DNA from: Andrena cerasifolii
Taxonomy: Eukaryota; Arthropoda; Insecta; Hymenoptera; Andrenidae
Direction: 5' to 3'
Assembly (NCBI RefSeq): GCF_050908995.1
Contig: NC_135123.1
Coordinates: forward strand, 12,524,001 to 12,588,000
Length of the DNA: 64,000 nucleotides
Shown here in pieces: positions 44,801 to 58,400 of this stretch. Positions within the stretch are counted from its first letter, which is position 1. Every line of letters starts with the position of its first letter. The notes below the pieces were generated by a model, which saw only the letters and a list, made by a program, of their open reading frames with translations, searched no databases and had not been told where the DNA came from. A program made the position numbers and the translations under genes.

Positions 44801-47800
44801 GAAATCCACAGCGCGATTGACCGACGAAATATCGACTCGACTGCTTGGCGATCGTCGAGATCTACTTCCGTGCAAATATTCACGGATTAACGAAGCGCAG
44901 AGTGAGATCAATAGAATGTCAGACGTAGATTTCAGTGGACAATGAGCCACTCAGTGCGGAAGTGGAGTATCCATCGGGTGTGGTATTATTGTGGATAATT
45001 TTGCAACGATAAAGAAAGCAGCCTTCGAACGAAATTGAATTATCGCTATCGGGTGTTTCGGCTTTGATAAATGGCCGGCCGATAAATTAGCAATATTTAT
45101 TTGCCGTGTACATTTCTTTGCCTGCATCTAAAACACGCGCGAGGGAACGAAATAGGTCAACGGATAGAATTAGATTAGTCCTCCTAATTGAACGCACAGT
45201 ACTATCTAATTAACGACGAAATTAACGCCACGTCGATGCTCAGGCGAGCTGCTCTTCCCTGGCGTTCCCTTGGTAACAGGGTTAAGGATATTTGCAACGA
45301 AACCTTTCGCGACGCCTACACGGAGCAACGAGTAATAAACATTTTAATGCATTCATCAAGGTTATACGATCTGACAATATTCTTTCTCTTTGCAGGAACG
45401 ACGAGCATCGGTATCCAGTATCAAAGGCCACCCCAAACAGCTTGGGCAAAAATGTGTGCTAATAAAACACGGCACAGCCAATAGCAGAGACGCAGGAGCA
45501 TCGTGAAGGACACGCAAGTTATGGCCGAACCTTTTTCTGTCTCCTCGAGTCAGCGGAAAAAAGCCAACGACGTAGAAACGTTTCGCAGGAATCTAAGGGG
45601 GTGAGAATCAAGGGTTTGGTCGAACGAGGGTCTTGCTGACGGACAGAAACACTCACGCATGTGTCACTGAAACAGATGCTTCAGCATTGGTGGTGATCGA
45701 TCGTTAAATTCTTATTGAATACGCAATTTTCCCCGGTGACACGGAAGAGCAGGGACTTAATCAGTCTTTGACAAGTTCTTTTAGGGATCCTCGGCTGGAG
45801 AACCTTCCTCTGTAAATACTTCAGATAGTTTCGTAGGAAATACTTTGAATATTCACTAGGAAATTTTGGAGTACACACAGACACGTGAAGTTGAAGGAAA
45901 AGCAGCTATAAACAGGGATCTACAATTGCTCAGGTTTCCAAGATACGAGGGTACTAAGTTGCTCCGTGCATTGGTTTATTCTTTCAATTAAACATGTACC
46001 ATTATTTCTATCCACCAGTCGAAAGACTGAGCCAAGGAAATCGAATAGTCATTCCAAGTTTCGCAATTGATACACCCCCACGTGCTCGATCAAACAATGG
46101 AAGACATCTTAACCTCAAACACGGCGCGTAAGAGGGTTGCTAAAAAACGATACCAATCACATCGTTTCACATTGTACAGCTCCGAAATTATAAACTACTT
46201 GGAAACGAAGGATCGACATAAATTGTCAATCGAACCTGCCTCGGTATGCCTCGCTTCCTTCGTGGGAAAAGCAATATAAACACAGCGTCCAAATGGGGTC
46301 GCACAAACGATATCGGCCGCACTAAAAGCTTTCTGAATTCTTATCGTTCTCGGGAGACGATTGCATCATCGATCAAGAATTTCCTGTAGAAGATCGGATC
46401 AAGCCCATCGCTAGCCATCGGCTCTATTGATCGCCAATGTCAACGCACACAAGCGCGCGGGGGTTGGCGTAGACACACGCGAGAAGGGTGCGTTTCCTTC
46501 GCCGGACAAAGCACGCAGATAGACTACAGACACTTGCCCGGGGTTTTCCGCGAATTATTCGCGAGAACTGGGGACGATATGTCGGTGGAAATGCGTGGCT
46601 ACTCACCAAGTTCAGTCGTGGTCAGCCTCGCTGCTGGGCTTTGGATTCTTCCTCGAAATCCGGCTGGTCAGCTTCGTGGAGGCTTGCACGGGGTGTCGGT
46701 GTTAGACGGCCATGTTGTTGGGAATCCACCGCCCTCTGGTCGACACTCGACGAAGTCCCGATCCCTCCCCTTCTGTGGCTGCTACTCACCCCTCAGCTTT
46801 CCACCCTTCCTCCGAACCACCGCGTTACACTCTCGCGCGCTCAAGAACGCGGCTGGGATGGCCCCGTACTTCGCTTCCCCGCACAAGAAATTCCTCGACT
46901 TCTTTCCTCTGATTTTCAACCATTCCTGCAATTTTTTCTTCCCATTTTCGACAGCTCTTTCGTTCGTTCTTTATTATTTTTGTAATTCAGTGGTGTTACT
47001 TTAGTTGGACTGTTTTAGAATGTAGCAGATCTTTGATGTGCATGCATGTACCTAAGTTACATTCTTGAAATGTTGGGATTATATTATTCGACGTTTCTCT
47101 TTGCTTATTTGCTCCGTAAGCGAGTTGTGTACACAGAAGTAAAAAGCTAGGATTGCGACGCTTTCGTCGGACGATTCTGACGATCGTGCTCGACAGTGTC
47201 CCACGGGAATCTTCTTTTAAACTTTCCCCTATAGTTCCGACTGATTCCACGAAAAAAGGCTCAGAAACATCGTTTCAGTCTCGCCAGATAAAATATTGGC
47301 TATGAAAAATGAGTGAAGACAGGCGACGATTTATGTACACATACTGCGGTGGAAATCTCGTGGAATTTTTCTGTTTTCTGCATGCAATTTAATGATCACA
47401 GTAATGTTCGTCCTATATCTAATATTCCTATCTTTTTAACTGTTTCCCTCTTTTTACTTTCGTCTGCTTATATCCACTTGCTCGGATCTTACGCATTCCG
47501 AAGGAGAGTCTAAATCTTTCAGGCGTGGCTGACGACATGTTGACTCGTACCACTTGCAGGCACTTGATATTGATATCTTCCTAGTTAAAGCTACGATCGA
47601 TCATCTTCAAAACATTCTTGATGAATCTTATTCCTTTGTTTTAGACGAACAAATGACGCCAGTCGTGCAATAATAGTGAAAACAATATATTCTTTAAAAT
47701 GGAATTGTCAGAGAGTTGGAAAACCAGTGAGAAATTGTCTACGATTCTGTGCCGCAGATTCCAGGGACATTTGTAAACGGAAGTAATCCAAGAGTTTCGT

Positions 47801-49239
47801 GAAAAGAATGGTATGAATTTACATTAAATATTGAAATTAAAACTCGATCCGAGGGCGAAGTTTTCAAATACTCGCGAACGTTTAAATTACACATTCTCAA
47901 AGAGCGCTCGCCGTCTTCCTGCACCTTTTCTACCGAAAGTTTCCTTGAACGGCAGCAAGGAAGTTTCGAGACATCGGGTGTCAATGACTACGCGTTTTAA
48001 TTAAAAGCTCGCGGTGTTTTAATTAAAAAACTCCCATCTCATATTTAGAAGTGAATTAATACGCGAACGGGGTATTATTCCTTACCTCGGCATCTTTAGC
48101 ACCCGTACATACAAGTAGCTCCAAAGGAGCCTGCCTCCCTCGAAAATGAGCAATCTTAAAATAGAAACATTCCTTTTTAGAAGAACCTTAAATTCGATAT
48201 ACAGTAGCTACGCAGCGACATTTCTGCGCCACATTTCCAGAATCCTATCTCCTCCTGAAATCCATTCGACATCTTTCCACAATACAAACCCCCTCACAGA
48301 TTAAACACAAATCTGTCCCTAAATCTCCAATGAATTCTCCTTACAGAACGAACGAAAACTCAAATTCACAGCCTGAAACAAATACCTATCTCGGAAACGA
48401 AACTGCCGAGCCGGTCCGTATTCAACCGTCCCCCTTAATTCGCGAGATACTAATTGTAAGTCGTAGCGCGACAGGAAGAAACGAAAGCTTCTTTCCAGTG
48501 CACAAACCAGCCGTGCAGCCACGCACACGTGCACGCGGCAGCAAGCATCGGTGAAAAGGAAGGGTGGCGCCGTGCACGACACTCGGATACGCGCTTCAGC
48601 AACGAGTAGCTAGCTACCTTCCGCGAGATTTTTTTCCGCCGCCGTGGCGAATTTCGTTCCGTCCACACAGAGGCGGTCGAGTGGCCGGAAGGGGTTGCCC
48701 TGGAGTGCTCTTCCGGGGTTGTTATAATTAATACGACCCCATCGATCTCGGGGTCGTGGCTTTATCGTCGCCCCCCCCCCCCTCTCCCAGCCACTTCCTT
48801 TCCTTCCAGTTGCTCGCGAAGGTTCGCGGATCTGCGGCGATCGCGTCCGCCCGTGGTGGAGAAAGGTCAATGGGCCGGGGTTCGAGTGGGCCGAAAATCT
48901 AGGGCGAACGCGTACACGGGGGATGAAGCACGGACACCGATGCTCCCCTGTGTACCTAATTCATACATTAATTCCGAGGGTAATCGAGGCGATGGCTCCT
49001 GAAACGCGGCGAGTCAGGCTTCGGTCATTAGAGGCTTCGAGGACGCTCCAAATCTTCCAGCTACTCTGACAGTTTGCGAGGAAGAAGCTCTGAGGTCTGT
49101 TTTAAGAATCTTCCTTAATTAATGAGTTACGCATTCGTTTATCGTATTGGGGATTAATTTGTATCGCCGAATAGTAGATTACTAATAGAATTCGGATGCA
49201 TTGTTTATCGAAACGACATAGGGAACTGCCCGTTTCCCA
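41821..49239. other. Non-coding DNA
   Basis: I see no exon, RNA gene or paired repeat that I can defend. There are many short open frames, but none has splice sites in phase or a recognisable motif. A C homopolymer of about 12 lies near 48771-48782. Confidence 0.5.
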
Positions 49240-49420
49240 ATTTATTTATTTATTTATTTATTTATTCACGGGACAAGCCCATTAAAAGCAGGAATACTTC
49301 TAGTAAAAGATAATTACAGTAAGTTACAGAATAATAAAATAAAAAATGAGAAAAGAAGCGCTAGTCACGAACACAGATTTCCAAGTAGGTACATGGGGAA
49401 TAAACTACGAATTCAAGAAA
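49240..49420 (-). mobile_element. Probable truncated LINE 3' end
   Basis: On the minus strand the sequence reads AATGGGCTTGTCCCGTG followed by seven TAAA-type units (49266-49240 on the plus strand as TTTA repeats). An AT-rich stretch precedes it. A GGGCTTGTCCC segment directly before an A-rich tandem tail is a pattern seen at the 3' ends of some insect non-LTR retrotransposons; that recollection is not a database match. No coding sequence remains and the 5' border is not defined. Confidence 0.4.
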
Positions 49421-52400
49421 TGCCTTCCGCAATTTAACGGCCGCGCAAATGAAACTTAGCCTGAAAATATACGGGAGAGCCTTAAATCCTTGCAGCCCCC
49501 GCGAGGATGTTATTGCGTAAAAATGGAAGGATAAATAAATAGGATTGCAGTTATTTGGACAGGTCGATGGGGAGGTGTAGCCCCGTGTTTGGCGAGGTCC
49601 GAGTGGTGGGCAGCGTTTTGTAAACAGTGATTCATGTCCGCGTGCGCCGCGTTGTTTTTGACGGCGCGGATATTTCCGCTGATTTATTAGAGCGAAGAAG
49701 TTCGGATCCGACTTTTGACAGGGCGCCGTATTTTACAGGAATTTTTAACGTTCGCCGGTAATGCCGACCGCCGAACGGGAATTTATAACGCCGGGGGAAG
49801 ATTTCCGTTGTCAGCAGGGAATTGCATTCCGTTGAATTATCGCGAATCCGTTAAATTATCGACGCCCCCCCTTCGCCGGCAGCTTAATTCATATTTAAAC
49901 GTGTAATCTGCCGAGCGACCCATGCCCTTCGACCTCCCGATGGCCCGTCGAACGATTCCCTCCGGAAACAGCATCCTTTGCACAGAGACTGTACAAGTCG
50001 AAGCTACGTCGAACGCTGGCTTCGCGCACCTGTAAAGAAACGCCGTGTCTCTGCGTTTCGAACTAAACAAACGTCGTTCGTGCACTCTCGCAAACATCAT
50101 CGTCGCGTCACGACGGAGGGTCTCAAAGGGCGACGACAATAGAGCTTGCAGCTCGAGGACCACAGACTATCGGCCGACTTTCCAACCCCTCGAGAGGCGA
50201 GAGGCAGCAGAGCCGAATGCTTAAGCGGTTCCTGATTGATTAAAGCCCGGCGAACACTCCGGCCGCTTGGCTCGCGTGAATTTTTAATGAGAATCCGTGT
50301 CTCTGAACGAGCCTCGGCCAACTTCCGAGTAGCGCGATCGGCTTTTGAAGATGATACTCCCACTCCTCCGCTAGGCGAAGCTTGGATCCCCTGCCCAAGA
50401 GGCGGACGGGGGAGGAAGAAACGGCAGGGGAGAAGGGTGCTCGAGTTGCTTTGTTCCCGATGAATGTCAGCCCCCTCGAACGCGCCAGGGAACATGTTCC
50501 CTGAATCTTCCTTCAATTACGCCGCCCTAAACTTCCAGTTCTTGTTCTTTCGTGCACCTGGTGTTCGGGCAGGGGTTTGGGAGACAATGGTTCGAGGGGA
50601 CGAATCTCTGCGACCTCGTATCACCCATCTCGGGGATGGAATCTGTCGACTAGGTCGTCGGGGTTCGCGCTTAAGACGTCGACCGTATCAGCTGTGATAG
50701 GGGAAATTTAGCGTGACGTAAATTGGGCCAAGGAGGAATTTATATTGGCCCGTAAATTTGACTGGGATCGATGAAATATCGAGGAGGAGGCCGAGCTGGG
50801 AACGTCGTATTTCGAGGCAGAGGGTTTCGTTTCACTTTGCGGGAGGCTGCCGCGATGATAGGGATCTTCGGTTCTTCGATTCGCAGCTTTCCAAGAAGAG
50901 AGACTTCAACGCTGCACGTGAGGTTCCTACTTGAGATTAAAATTATAACGTAATGATTTCTGAAACGTGCCTTTGTGGATTTCTAGCCGCGTGGAGTTCT
51001 TGTTACTTGTGAGTTGGAGGTATAATACCTATCTATTACTCGAGGCTTATACTTTGCTACTATTTCGGCACATGGTAATTTACTGCCAGATTTAGGAGAG
51101 TGAAATCCAGTCTCTATTAAAACATGAGAGTAGATCTGCGAAGTTGGAAGGGTTTCACAGGCGCCCTCCCTTTGAATATGCGATCTTTGGGTAATCAAGC
51201 ATTTCCCCTTTAATTTACCTAATGAACGCAGGCGACTCGTCCGCCTTCGATCTTATAATTTCCATATGTATCTAGATATGGAATAATATCCAGGGATTAT
51301 TTTCGAGACAGGTATCTAAATGTTCCTTTTATTTCTTTTCTTTTTGGAAAACTGTCGCAACAAGTGCTTTCAAGTAATCTCGATAGAGTTTCGTGACACA
51401 CATGAAAACTCTCCCTCGAAATTGGCGAGCAGGCGAGGGTACATACAAAGGGCGTGTTGAGCTTCAAGCGCTGGAACTTTCACGTCTTTGCCAAGGCTTG
51501 ATCGACGAAACGTTGAAAGCTTACTTGACGTCAGTGAAACGGCAGGTTTCCCGGATGTTTGGCCGGGCAAGTATCAAAATATTTGTTCGCCCATAGAGCC
51601 AAGGATTTCGCGGGTGGATTTGAACTTAGAAAATTCGCAGTTCCCATCTAGCGTGCTGTATTAAATCGCGAGAGAACGCCGGCAGCTTTATATCGCTTAA
51701 TCAAAATTTTCGCCAAACCCTGTTTCAGCGTTCCTGTCAGCGAGTTATCCAACATTTCCGCCCCGTGTGCATTATTATTCAATTTTTATCTAGAAAGAGT
51801 GGATTTTCCAAATCGCGGACGTTTGGTTAGCACAGAAAGCGTGCGAATTTAAGTTCGAAAAGGAAATTGGAGTGAGATCTATCGAGTAATTAGTAGTTGA
51901 CAGACGAGTGCCCAGAACAATATCGACAACGCCTCCCTACTTCTATTTCTCTTCCGCTTTCTTGCCGTTCCACGTTTACTTTCCCCCAACAATCGCCGTC
52001 TCCGCATTTCCCCCGTTTCGCCCTGCCGTCCCGTAGACTTCGCCGGCTTCTTCTCTCGTTTCAACCCCTTCGCTCATTCTTCGATTGCTCTCGCATTCTC
52101 GTCGCTTCGACGTGCTCCGTTCCTCTTTCCATCTCTTTCCCCACGTTCCCTCTACGTCCCACCTTTCCACCCCCGTTTCGGTACCATCACTCTCGCGGCC
52201 CTCTCCTCACCGCCCACAACCCCCCACCGAGTGGTCGAGAGCGCCGGCCCGAAAGCCTCGGTTGAGTCAAGCTCCGACACGGTTCAGCCGAGTTCAGTCG
52301 TGCCACTCGGCCGTGGTGTTCACGTGCCACCGCAAGCTCGCAAGCTCGACACGTTCGTCTTGTCGTCGGTCGACGGACAGACAAACAGAAAGAGAAAGAG

Positions 52401-55400
52401 GGAGGGGAAGGAGAGAGAGAGAGAGAGAGAAAAAAAAAGAGAGAGGGATAGAGGGACAGAGGGAGAGAGGGATAGAGGGATAGAGGGAGATTAACGTTTG
52501 GAGTAAAGTTTGGAAAAAAGAGAGAAAGGGAGAGGGAAGACGAAGAAGCAGGTGGATCGTACGCGTTCGATGTCCCCGCTCGGAGTGTCCTGCCACGATC
52601 GCAAGGTAGATCCCTAGATCGTAAGCTCGCACCAGCTTCCTGCTGTCGCCCGTTTGTTTTCACTCGAACAGTTGGCGGACCGCGTGCTCGTGCCAGTGCA
52701 ACGCTTCCTCTCCAACGGCAGTTTCTTTTCCCGTTTTGTTTTCCCTTCGCGGTTCACTCGTTAGCTTCGAACATTTCGCGGGAACCTTGGAATCGAAGCC
52801 CCCGTTGTACACTGGAGCTTGGACTGATCCGACACGAGACCGTTTTCCGTGAGTTTCATTATGCTTGAAGGAACATTTATTTTCATCCCATTTCTCTGTA
52901 TGCTTAGTGGTGTTCATTTAGAATGTAAAGGTTCCACGAGTGTTTATAGCATAGCACTGTGCGGATCGATTAGTTGTAATAATAAGGTTCAAAGTTCTTG
53001 TTCCCCGGATGGTTCCGACCAGTGGTGACAAGCCGTGTTCCGGGCCTCTATGTGCGCTGAAATTTCCCCCGGCAACCGAGCCGCTCGAAAAATTGCTCAA
53101 CCCTGCAGCAAGTCGGTACGCGGAAAGTTTCCCGATGGAGTGTTATGGAGTCTGTCGGAGTTCGAGGGAAAGTAGCTGCGGTATTTTCATGGCGAGGCGT
53201 TCGGCCTGTTTAAAAACTGCGCCCGCCTAGCGCGGGCTGCTCGGTCGCTTAGAGAATCGTGAAGTTTGAAGTTTCTTGACCCGATTTCCCGATTCAATGC
53301 TACCGGCAGCCTCGCTCCAGGGTTGATCCAGTTGCTAAACTTCACCGTACACCGGCACCAGGATCCCAGCCACTTTATACGATTCTAATTAATCCATTGA
53401 GAGATACACGGAACTTGAATTAATATCGCGCAATTTGACAGCGACAGTCGCGAGAATTGGAAGGGCGAATTTCCCCGGCAGAGAACAATAAGTCCGCCAT
53501 CGGGGTTGAGCGAATCGCCCCGCCAGAAACAAACTTTCCGCCCTGCCAGGCGACATATTTTCCGCTTGCGGAGCCTCTCCTCCGCTTCTGCTCCGAGAAC
53601 AATGCCGCTCGGAATCGTGCAATCGATGTTTCCAACGAAATCCATCCGTTGAAAATATTCTGAACCGTTCGCTTTTAATGCCCCGCTCTGGAGCCGCGAT
53701 ATGTGAAATTATTTAGTAGTGGCCTTTATCTACGAGCGCAATTCTGATAGTGCTTTACCATTTAAGGAATATTTAATATAATCGTTAAAAATCGATAGGA
53801 AACGAGCACGAACTTCCCTTACATTCGCTACAGTCTTTAGATCGATCTTCTCGATCACTTTTTTCGTTAACAAACTTCTTTTCTGGATCAAGGACTTCAG
53901 TAAGAATAAACATCAAAGTACTGTGCCTGGGAATGTCCCGATTCAGTATCACGTGCTATTTTAATCAGAAGAGGCTTGGTTGAGAAAATGAAGTATCATT
54001 CTTTCGACATTTGAAGCGTCGCGGTCGAACGCAACGCGGGACTGTCGTTTAGCAATTTTACGATTAATTTGCTCGGCGATTTTACGGCCAGCTACCCTAT
54101 CGAACGAATGAGAATGTGTAATAACCGTGGCAGTCGTTCGCTCGCCGGCCGTCCCGTTTAATGCTTCGCATTGTTCGAGTTCTGCAGTCGTGTTTCGCTG
54201 TATAAATATTTTTAGTGGCTCGATAAAACGGCGCGGCCATGGCCACTTCGGGCCATTATTGCTGTCCACCAGAAAAAAATTTATCGCCGGTTTTCGTGGC
54301 GGGAGATGAAACGTTAATCCCCGTAAAGCGATGCTGTGGCAAGTTCCGCGCTGTAGTCGTTACCATCGGCGTTCTAACAGCAGAACGAACGACCCGCGAA
54401 TCTCCGTCGCGATCGCAAGGAAACGACGCTTCCACGCTCGTGTCTCGGGCACAGTCGTGGGGAAACTCTGATTAAATCCTCGACGCGTTTTGGTTACTTA
54501 TGCTCGAGGCGGCCTAAACTTTTCTACAGCTTCGCGCTGCAGTTCGCAAGTTGGCAAAGCAATTAACCACTCCACCGTGAATGGATGATTCGAATTGACA
54601 GTTAACCGGCAAGCTTGTAGCGCGAAGTTTCCGTGCGTTGAGGCACTCGAAAAGAGCGCAGGAAATTCGGACGAATAAACTTGCAGCGAGAGGCCACTTA
54701 GAAAACCGAGGCGAAGTCTGTTTCTCTTTCACCGCAGAGGAGCAACGCGAAAAATGGCAGATGGAGGGAAATTTGAGGATCGAAAAGTGGCGTCAATTAA
54801 GAGGATTTCGACGCGCGAGGTGGGGCGGGAGTGGAGGGTGAAGAGGCAGTCGAGACGGCGCGAGCGTAATGCCACATCCTCCCGGCAAAAAAAAGTGACG
54901 TCGTAATTAATCATGTTCAGTCGACGCAGAACGTCTCGATGGGGTCTCGACTGCAGCTTCGAATCGACATACTTCTTAGTCAGCACGTGCTAGGCAACTA
55001 GCCTTCACTCCAACGAGTGTCAAAAGGTTGCACCCTTTACTTCCGCTTACTGTAACACAGATCGCAAAAAATCTACCCTCCCAGATTCTACCACGCTTCT
55101 CATTCATCATTCTTACCTAGGCGTCACGTTGCAAACGTCCCAGTAGCAGTCAAACGGAAAACTAGATTTTCTTTTGCTCTTAGGACAGTCGACCTGTCCG
55201 CCGATGCCCCCATTATTGCGTCGCCGAATGAATTCCGCGGGCCGATTACGGGAGAAAAGTTACCGGGCAAAGGAGCGTCGCTGAAGTGGCCCGCGATTTG
55301 GGGCGAGAATAAAGCGCCAAGTGGCAATCGAACGGGGGTCGGAGAAGGGTGGAAGGGCGGGTGAGAGAACCACGAGCAAAAGAGCGATATCGTAATTAAT

Positions 55401-58400
55401 CACGTTGATTCGAGCTCGCGGACGAACCGGAGGAAACGAGGGAAAAAAGAGCGGCGGGAGGGCGTGCGGAGGGGGATGATTGGTTGAAAAGAGCAATTTC
55501 TCCTTTCGACTCTCAGCAGCAGCTTCATTTCGCTCCTCCCTGTCGCGTGTCATCCCTCTCCGTTCGTCGGCCTTTCACGTTTTCGTTGCCAGGTAGGCCC
55601 GGCTCCGGAGTGGCTGGCACGGGGTTGGAGGGTTTCATCACGAACAATTTCAATTCCATTGGGAAGCTTGCGATGGTCAGGGTCGGACCGACGCGAAACC
55701 TGTCCCGCGCCTTTCTATAACAGTCGACTCGACACGTTTTCGGGGCAGCGTTCATCCCCTTTGTCGTCTTTTGTCTAAGGGGGTATCGGTAACGAAATTT
55801 CAGGGGAGCAGAGTTTTCGAGATACGTATTTCATTCGGCCTCGTCAGACAACCCGAGGAGCGCACGCGGCACGGATTTCCATAGATAGTGAAATACACCG
55901 AACATTTCTGCGCACAATATGTTTGCCCCGGGGCTTAATTCAGTTTCTCCCGGGGATTCACTGTGGTTGTACTTTTTTTTAGCAGTTACCTCGGCCTCTG
56001 AATGCATTAAGCGCGGCCCGTCTGGTGAATTATGACGAGAGGAGGCAGACCGGAGCTCTAGAAATGGCCAATAAAAAGGGATTTTTCTCCTCCGTGCTCG
56101 TGATTTAACTGGCCCCGGACCCACATAGAATTCTAATGTAAGCCGAGCCCGGCTGCCACTCGAGCCTAACTTGATTCCAACTTGAATCCATTCGAGGTCT
56201 AATTAGGATTTCATCTAGACCCCACTGGTGACCTATACTCGATCTGAACCTGTCCCTTTGCAATTCCAAGATGCTTCGTACCTTCTGACCCTCTAGTCGC
56301 AACGTAGACACAGTTTAGATCCAATTAGCTATGCTCTAGGCATAGTGCAACGCAACTAGGCTCTAACTCAAACTTATGGAGAGACTTTGGTTAACTCCAA
56401 CCAAGGCGTAATGAAATTTCATCCGCATCTAGCAGGCTTAGTGGGAACGTGAATTTGTTTTGAAGTAGACAACGCTTGGTAAGTGGAATTTTGTTTTATT
56501 TTAATTAACGTAGGATGAGGATTAGTATTTTTAATTTTTATTCGTGCGAATGAGTGCTAGCAGTGGAGGCTACAGGCAGCTGTTCAAATCACGCGACATT
56601 TATTATCTCTGTTTCGCCATCGTCCTCGTCAAACGCAAGATATTCTTGTGCCAGCGTTTCGCGCGAGAAATCTGACAGTGACGTGGAGTTTTGATTCGCG
56701 ATTCGCGCCGCTGAGCACAACCGTGCGGGTTATCGCTCAGTGATCAAATTGAATCAGAATTTCCCTTCACCCTTCTACTCCTTTACCGAACCATGACGCG
56801 ATCCCGGGGATTAAAGGGATAATCGAAAGCTGACATGACATTATTACAGCAATTTTCCTATCCACCCCGTCATCCGTTTCTTCCTCGCCCGATCGGAGGC
56901 CTTTTCTCTCTCGTCGAATTGTCCCGAGATATTCTTCCCTTTATTTATGCGGTTCGCGAGCTCTCCACGCGAACGATATCACGGACAGAAGCCCGAGCCA
57001 GAAATTTATTCCCCGTCTGGATTTCTCTCTCGGTTTCCGCCGAGGTCCTGCGAGAGACCCCTAGGAGCCGAATATACATCCGACAGCAATGGACCCCCGT
57101 GGACAAAAAAAAAACGAGGAAACGGAGCGAGAAAAAGGCGAGGTCGACACTCGCTGGGCAATCCGAAACGTTTCACGGGCCATTTATTCGTCTGCGGCGG
57201 TCGTTAGCGACTGGATTCGATCTATCGTGGTCCGGGGCGACAATGCGCGGGGTTTCCGCGAACGGTGCATCGGGGAAAACTCGATTCCTGTTTTCGCGTG
57301 AAAGCCCGTTTTAATTGAGCTCGCGCGTCTGCGTCGGCTGTTCGAAGGCGGCCCGACGAAAACGGTCGCTTCCGCGGTCTGCGTCGATTTAGCGAGGGAT
57401 CGACCGGTCACGATCCTCGGGGGGAGAATGTTCCTTTTTCCCCGAAAGAAACGAGCGCTCGACGTACCCCGTTTAATTTACCCACTCAGAGAAGAGACTC
57501 CGCCGGGTCGAAAAGGGAGCAATCGTGCTCGAAAGTTGGCGAATATTAGAAGCGACGGGAAGGACGGTACAAGGGACGTTATGAATGTTTGAAAAATTTC
57601 CGTATTTCGAGAGCCAGCTGGAGTGGGCTAAATACAAAAGTAACTATCGAGTTTCCCGAAGTGAAATTTTTGACAGCCCCTGTTCCACGTGAAATCCTCA
57701 CTTTAATTGCGTCACGCGAGTGTTCCGATGCTTTCGCCGCGCTAATGAAACTTTGATCCCTCGCGTACGAGACGCGCGCTCGGCTCGTCCGCACCGGAGC
57801 ATTCGAAACCGGCGAGTTCGTGTCCGTAGCGCGAGCATCTGTGGAGATAGCTGAAAAATTCTCGCTCTGAAATTCGACCGTTTTCATCTATTTCTCCCCA
57901 CCCTTTGCCACGCTAATTTCCTTTTGCGCGCGACGGGGACGCGCGCTCGCAATTTACCACTTAATCAAACGCCGGCTAAAAAGCCCGGCTAATTAGACAA
58001 GCAGTCGAAAGGCCTGCATTTACTTTGACACGTGTACCTATCGAACTAGGCCATTGCGAGAGTACGTCGTCGAGCTCGAAAACTTCCCCACCGACGGGCC
58101 CGATGCTGTAACTTTCCTCTCGCTCCAGCCTAATAATTAAATTCCCAGCGACTTACGTGATTCTGGTCGATGAAAATTTCAAGAACCACCGGGTTCACGC
58201 GAGATCGTTCGGCTACCGAGCGCCGCGCTACTTCGAGGGGCTCTCGATTTCGTCTCGATTACCCGTTAGTTCGTTTCTCTCATCCCCTATGTGCCATTCT
58301 CCTTTGATAACGGGGAGGAACTTTAAAACTCTCCCAAGTGTCGCGCATTATATTGTAACGAAGTCTGGAAGCACCTGAAATCCCTAGAATACGCGGAACT

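Noticed and set aside
46488..47004. Two overlapping plus-strand open frames (165 and 156 codons)
   Set aside because: Overlap in different registers, biased composition and absence of domain signatures suggest chance.
52187..52663. 158-codon minus-strand frame rich in Ser, Leu and Pro
   Set aside because: It is produced by the purine-rich simple repeat at 52382-52490 read in antisense.
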